NCBI GenBank assembly: GCA_000277545.1
Contig: AKXM01000015.1
Span: 147,428 to 211,427, forward strand
DNA: 64,000 nucleotides
Reading direction: 5' to 3'
From: Enterobacter sp. Ag1
GTDB taxonomy: Bacteria > Pseudomonadota > Gammaproteobacteria > Enterobacterales > Enterobacteriaceae
Of the stretch, positions 62,638-64,000 are shown one piece after another. A program made the translations under genes and the position numbers. The notes beneath the pieces are model-generated. The model worked only from the letters and a program-made list of their open reading frames with translations, did no database searches and was not told where the DNA came from. Each line of letters starts with the position of its first letter. Position 1 is the stretch's first letter.

Positions 62638-63204
62638 ATGCTTCGTATTCTTCTCAAAATAATCCTCGGGCTGTCGATTAGCCCCTGGCTTTATGCCGCG
62701 CCGGAAAGCTACAGCGTCCTTACGCCGCAAACGGCGATAGAACTTTCATGGCGCGCGTTTGGCGGGACTTCTCAGGCGCACCTCGACGGCGTCACTGGCT
62801 CACTTTTGCTGGATGCAGGGAACGACATGCACGACAGCATCAGCGTACGCATCCCAGCCGCAACGCTGCAGGCTTCAAACAGCCTGCTGACTTATCAACT
62901 GCAGAGCGGGCTATTCTTTGATACCGCACATTACCCGACGCTCTCGTTTAGCAGCACCAGGGTTGTGGCCCAGGGGGCCGGGCGTTACCGAATTTTCGGT
63001 CTGCTGCAGGTAAAAAATGTTCAGCGTCCGGTGGTTTTGGAAGCGAGTCTGGATAACGCCCCCGCATTAACTTCAGGCCAAAATGCCCTCTCATTACGTG
63101 CCACAACGGTTATCTCCCGCGCCGCCTTTAATATGGATAAATTTGAGGCCGTGGTGGATGACAGTATTGCGATTGAGATTAAAATCCGCGCGAGGATTAG
63201 CTAG
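62638..63204 (+). CDS. YceI-family exported protein
   Basis: The 188-aa precursor has a signal peptide (LLKIILGLSISPWLYA) followed by a YceI lipocalin-like barrel: ESYSVLTPQTAIELSWRAFGGTSQAHLDGVTGSL, FFDTAHYPTLSFSSTRV and VKNVQRPVVLEASL. YceI-fold proteins bind isoprenoid or other amphipathic lipids in the periplasm. The ligand here is unknown. It is divergent from the dioxygenase gene. Confidence 0.85.
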   Translation: MLRILLKIILGLSISPWLYAAPESYSVLTPQTAIELSWRAFGGTSQAHLDGVTGSLLLDAGNDMHDSISVRIPAATLQASNSLLTYQLQSGLFFDTAHYPTLSFSSTRVVAQGAGRYRIFGLLQVKNVQRPVVLEASLDNAPALTSGQNALSLRATTVISRAAFNMDKFEAVVDDSIAIEIKIRARIS

Positions 63205-63340
63205 GTTTTTTAATGTAAGTATTTGTTGTATGTGTATTTAATTGCTTATTCTTTGAGGTGGTTGGTGTCCCTATTTTAACCTTTCAATTTTCCGTTCACC
63301 CGTGGATCGATTTCCCATATACGCTCAGATCACGGTGAAC

Positions 63341-64000
63341 GTGTCAGGGGGCACTACGCTGTATGAACTGGCACATAGGTAACACTTTAAACCGGGCACA
63401 TGGGTAACAGGTTATAACTGGTACGGTAAACTGAGTGAGGAGGTTTATCGTGCCCTGGCTTGAAACTGTTACCATGCAACGAATGCAATTTGTCATGGCA
63501 TGCCTTGTAGACGGATTATCTGTCAGCGATGCCTGTCGCAGATTCAATATCAGCCGTAAAACGGGCTATAAGTGGTTAGCTCGTTTTTCAGGCGAAGATG
63601 TTAACTCTCTGGCTGACCGTTCCAGGGCACGCCATCATCAAAACACCATTCCTGAGTCGATGGTTCAGTTGCTGCTGAAAACTAAAAAGCAGTACATGCT
63701 GTGGGGGCCAGAAAAAATCAGGCAATATCTGCTCAATCTGGATACTCCCGGTGTCCCTGCCGCAAGCACTGTCGGCCAGATATTCAAGTCTCATGGATTG
63801 GTAAAAGCACGCCCCCCTGTTCGATTCAAACCGACACAGCCCCATGTTCTGTATGAGGTCAAAGAGCCCAATGATGTCTGGAGTGCTGATTTTAAAGGGA
63901 AATTTAAACATGCTAACGGGAAATGGTGTTACCCGCTCACGCTGACGGATAACTGCAGCCGGATCATCCTCGCCAGTGAGGCGACCTATTCCCCTAATAA
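63341..64000 (+). mobile_element. IS481-family insertion sequence, left part
   Basis: A transposase gene of the IS481 family begins at 63450 and runs off the window. Upstream, GGCACATAGGTAACA and GGCACATGGGTAACA recur in tandem between 63369 and 63411, as subterminal transposase-binding repeats often do. TGT triplets at 63341 and 63360 are candidates for the left tip; the exact end and any target duplication cannot be set because the right end is outside. Confidence 0.7.
63450..64000 (+). CDS. IS481-family transposase, N-terminal part
   Basis: The first 183 codons are present. An N-terminal helix-turn-helix (CLVDGLSVSDACRRFNISRKTGYKWLARF) is followed by SLADRSRARHH, the linker common in IS481. 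The start of the DDE integrase-type catalytic domain then follows (NDVWSADFKGKFKHANG, whose Asp is the first catalytic residue, and LTLTDNCSRIILA). The start is a GTG at 63450 preceded by GAGGAGG. No stop occurs before the window end. Confidence 0.85.
   Translation, partial: MPWLETVTMQRMQFVMACLVDGLSVSDACRRFNISRKTGYKWLARFSGEDVNSLADRSRARHHQNTIPESMVQLLLKTKKQYMLWGPEKIRQYLLNLDTPGVPAASTVGQIFKSHGLVKARPPVRFKPTQPHVLYEVKEPNDVWSADFKGKFKHANGKWCYPLTLTDNCSRIILASEATYSPN

Overview
The window is a 64-kb stretch of a gammaproteobacterial chromosome of the Enterobacteriaceae type. Most genes match E. coli K-12 proteins closely and in familiar order: aroG-gpmA-galMKTE-modFE-acrZ-modABC-ybhA-pgl-ybhC-bioABFCD-uvrB-ybhK-moaABCDE-ybhL-ybhQ-ybhRSFG-cecR-rhlE. 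It is not E. coli. ybgS, ybhB and the block ybhM-ybhN-clsB-ybhP are absent, and several accessory genes are inserted. The genus cannot be fixed from the sequence alone. Assignments rest on remembered family sequences and motifs; no database search was run.

Layout. 1-7.2 kb: partial zitB, aroG with a TyrR box, gpmA with a Fur-box-like site, and the gal operon with both GalR operators. 7.2-16.4 kb: molybdate uptake and control (modF, modE, acrZ, modABC with a ModE site), ybhA and pgl, plus a frameshifted AbgT-family transporter. 16.4-23.2 kb: ybhC, a small exported protein, and the biotin genes around a BirA operator. 23.2-25 kb: an accessory island holding a HicA-like/HTH pair (candidate toxin-antitoxin) and an orphan UrtE/LivF-like ATPase. 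25-33 kb: uvrB with an SOS box and DnaA boxes, ybhK, the moa operon behind a Moco riboswitch, ybhL and ybhQ. 33-40.4 kb: the YbhGFSR exporter, CecR and RhlE.

At about 40.4 kb the gene order jumps. A REP-type inverted doublet follows rhlE, and the next core genes (dusC, yohP, yohD, yohC, pbpG, dld, bglX) lie in E. coli at a distant locus near 48 min. This is a rearrangement junction relative to K-12. Embedded in the second block is a beta-glucoside locus (41.5-48.4 kb) with three BglG-type antiterminator/terminator elements. One precedes an OprD-like porin and an exported SurE-like nucleotidase, one precedes bglG, and one lies between bglG and the bglF PTS permease and 6-phospho-beta-glucosidase genes. 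This is the most unusual functional unit here. Next come a LysR/metallo-beta-lactamase pair, a methyltransferase, and a DUF1348/TetR divergent pair with two operators.

The right end (60.1-64 kb) is accessory: a FolC-like synthase behind an intradiol ring-cleavage dioxygenase gene, a YceI-family protein, and the left part of an IS481-family insertion sequence cut by the window edge. No rRNA, tRNA or CRISPR array was found.
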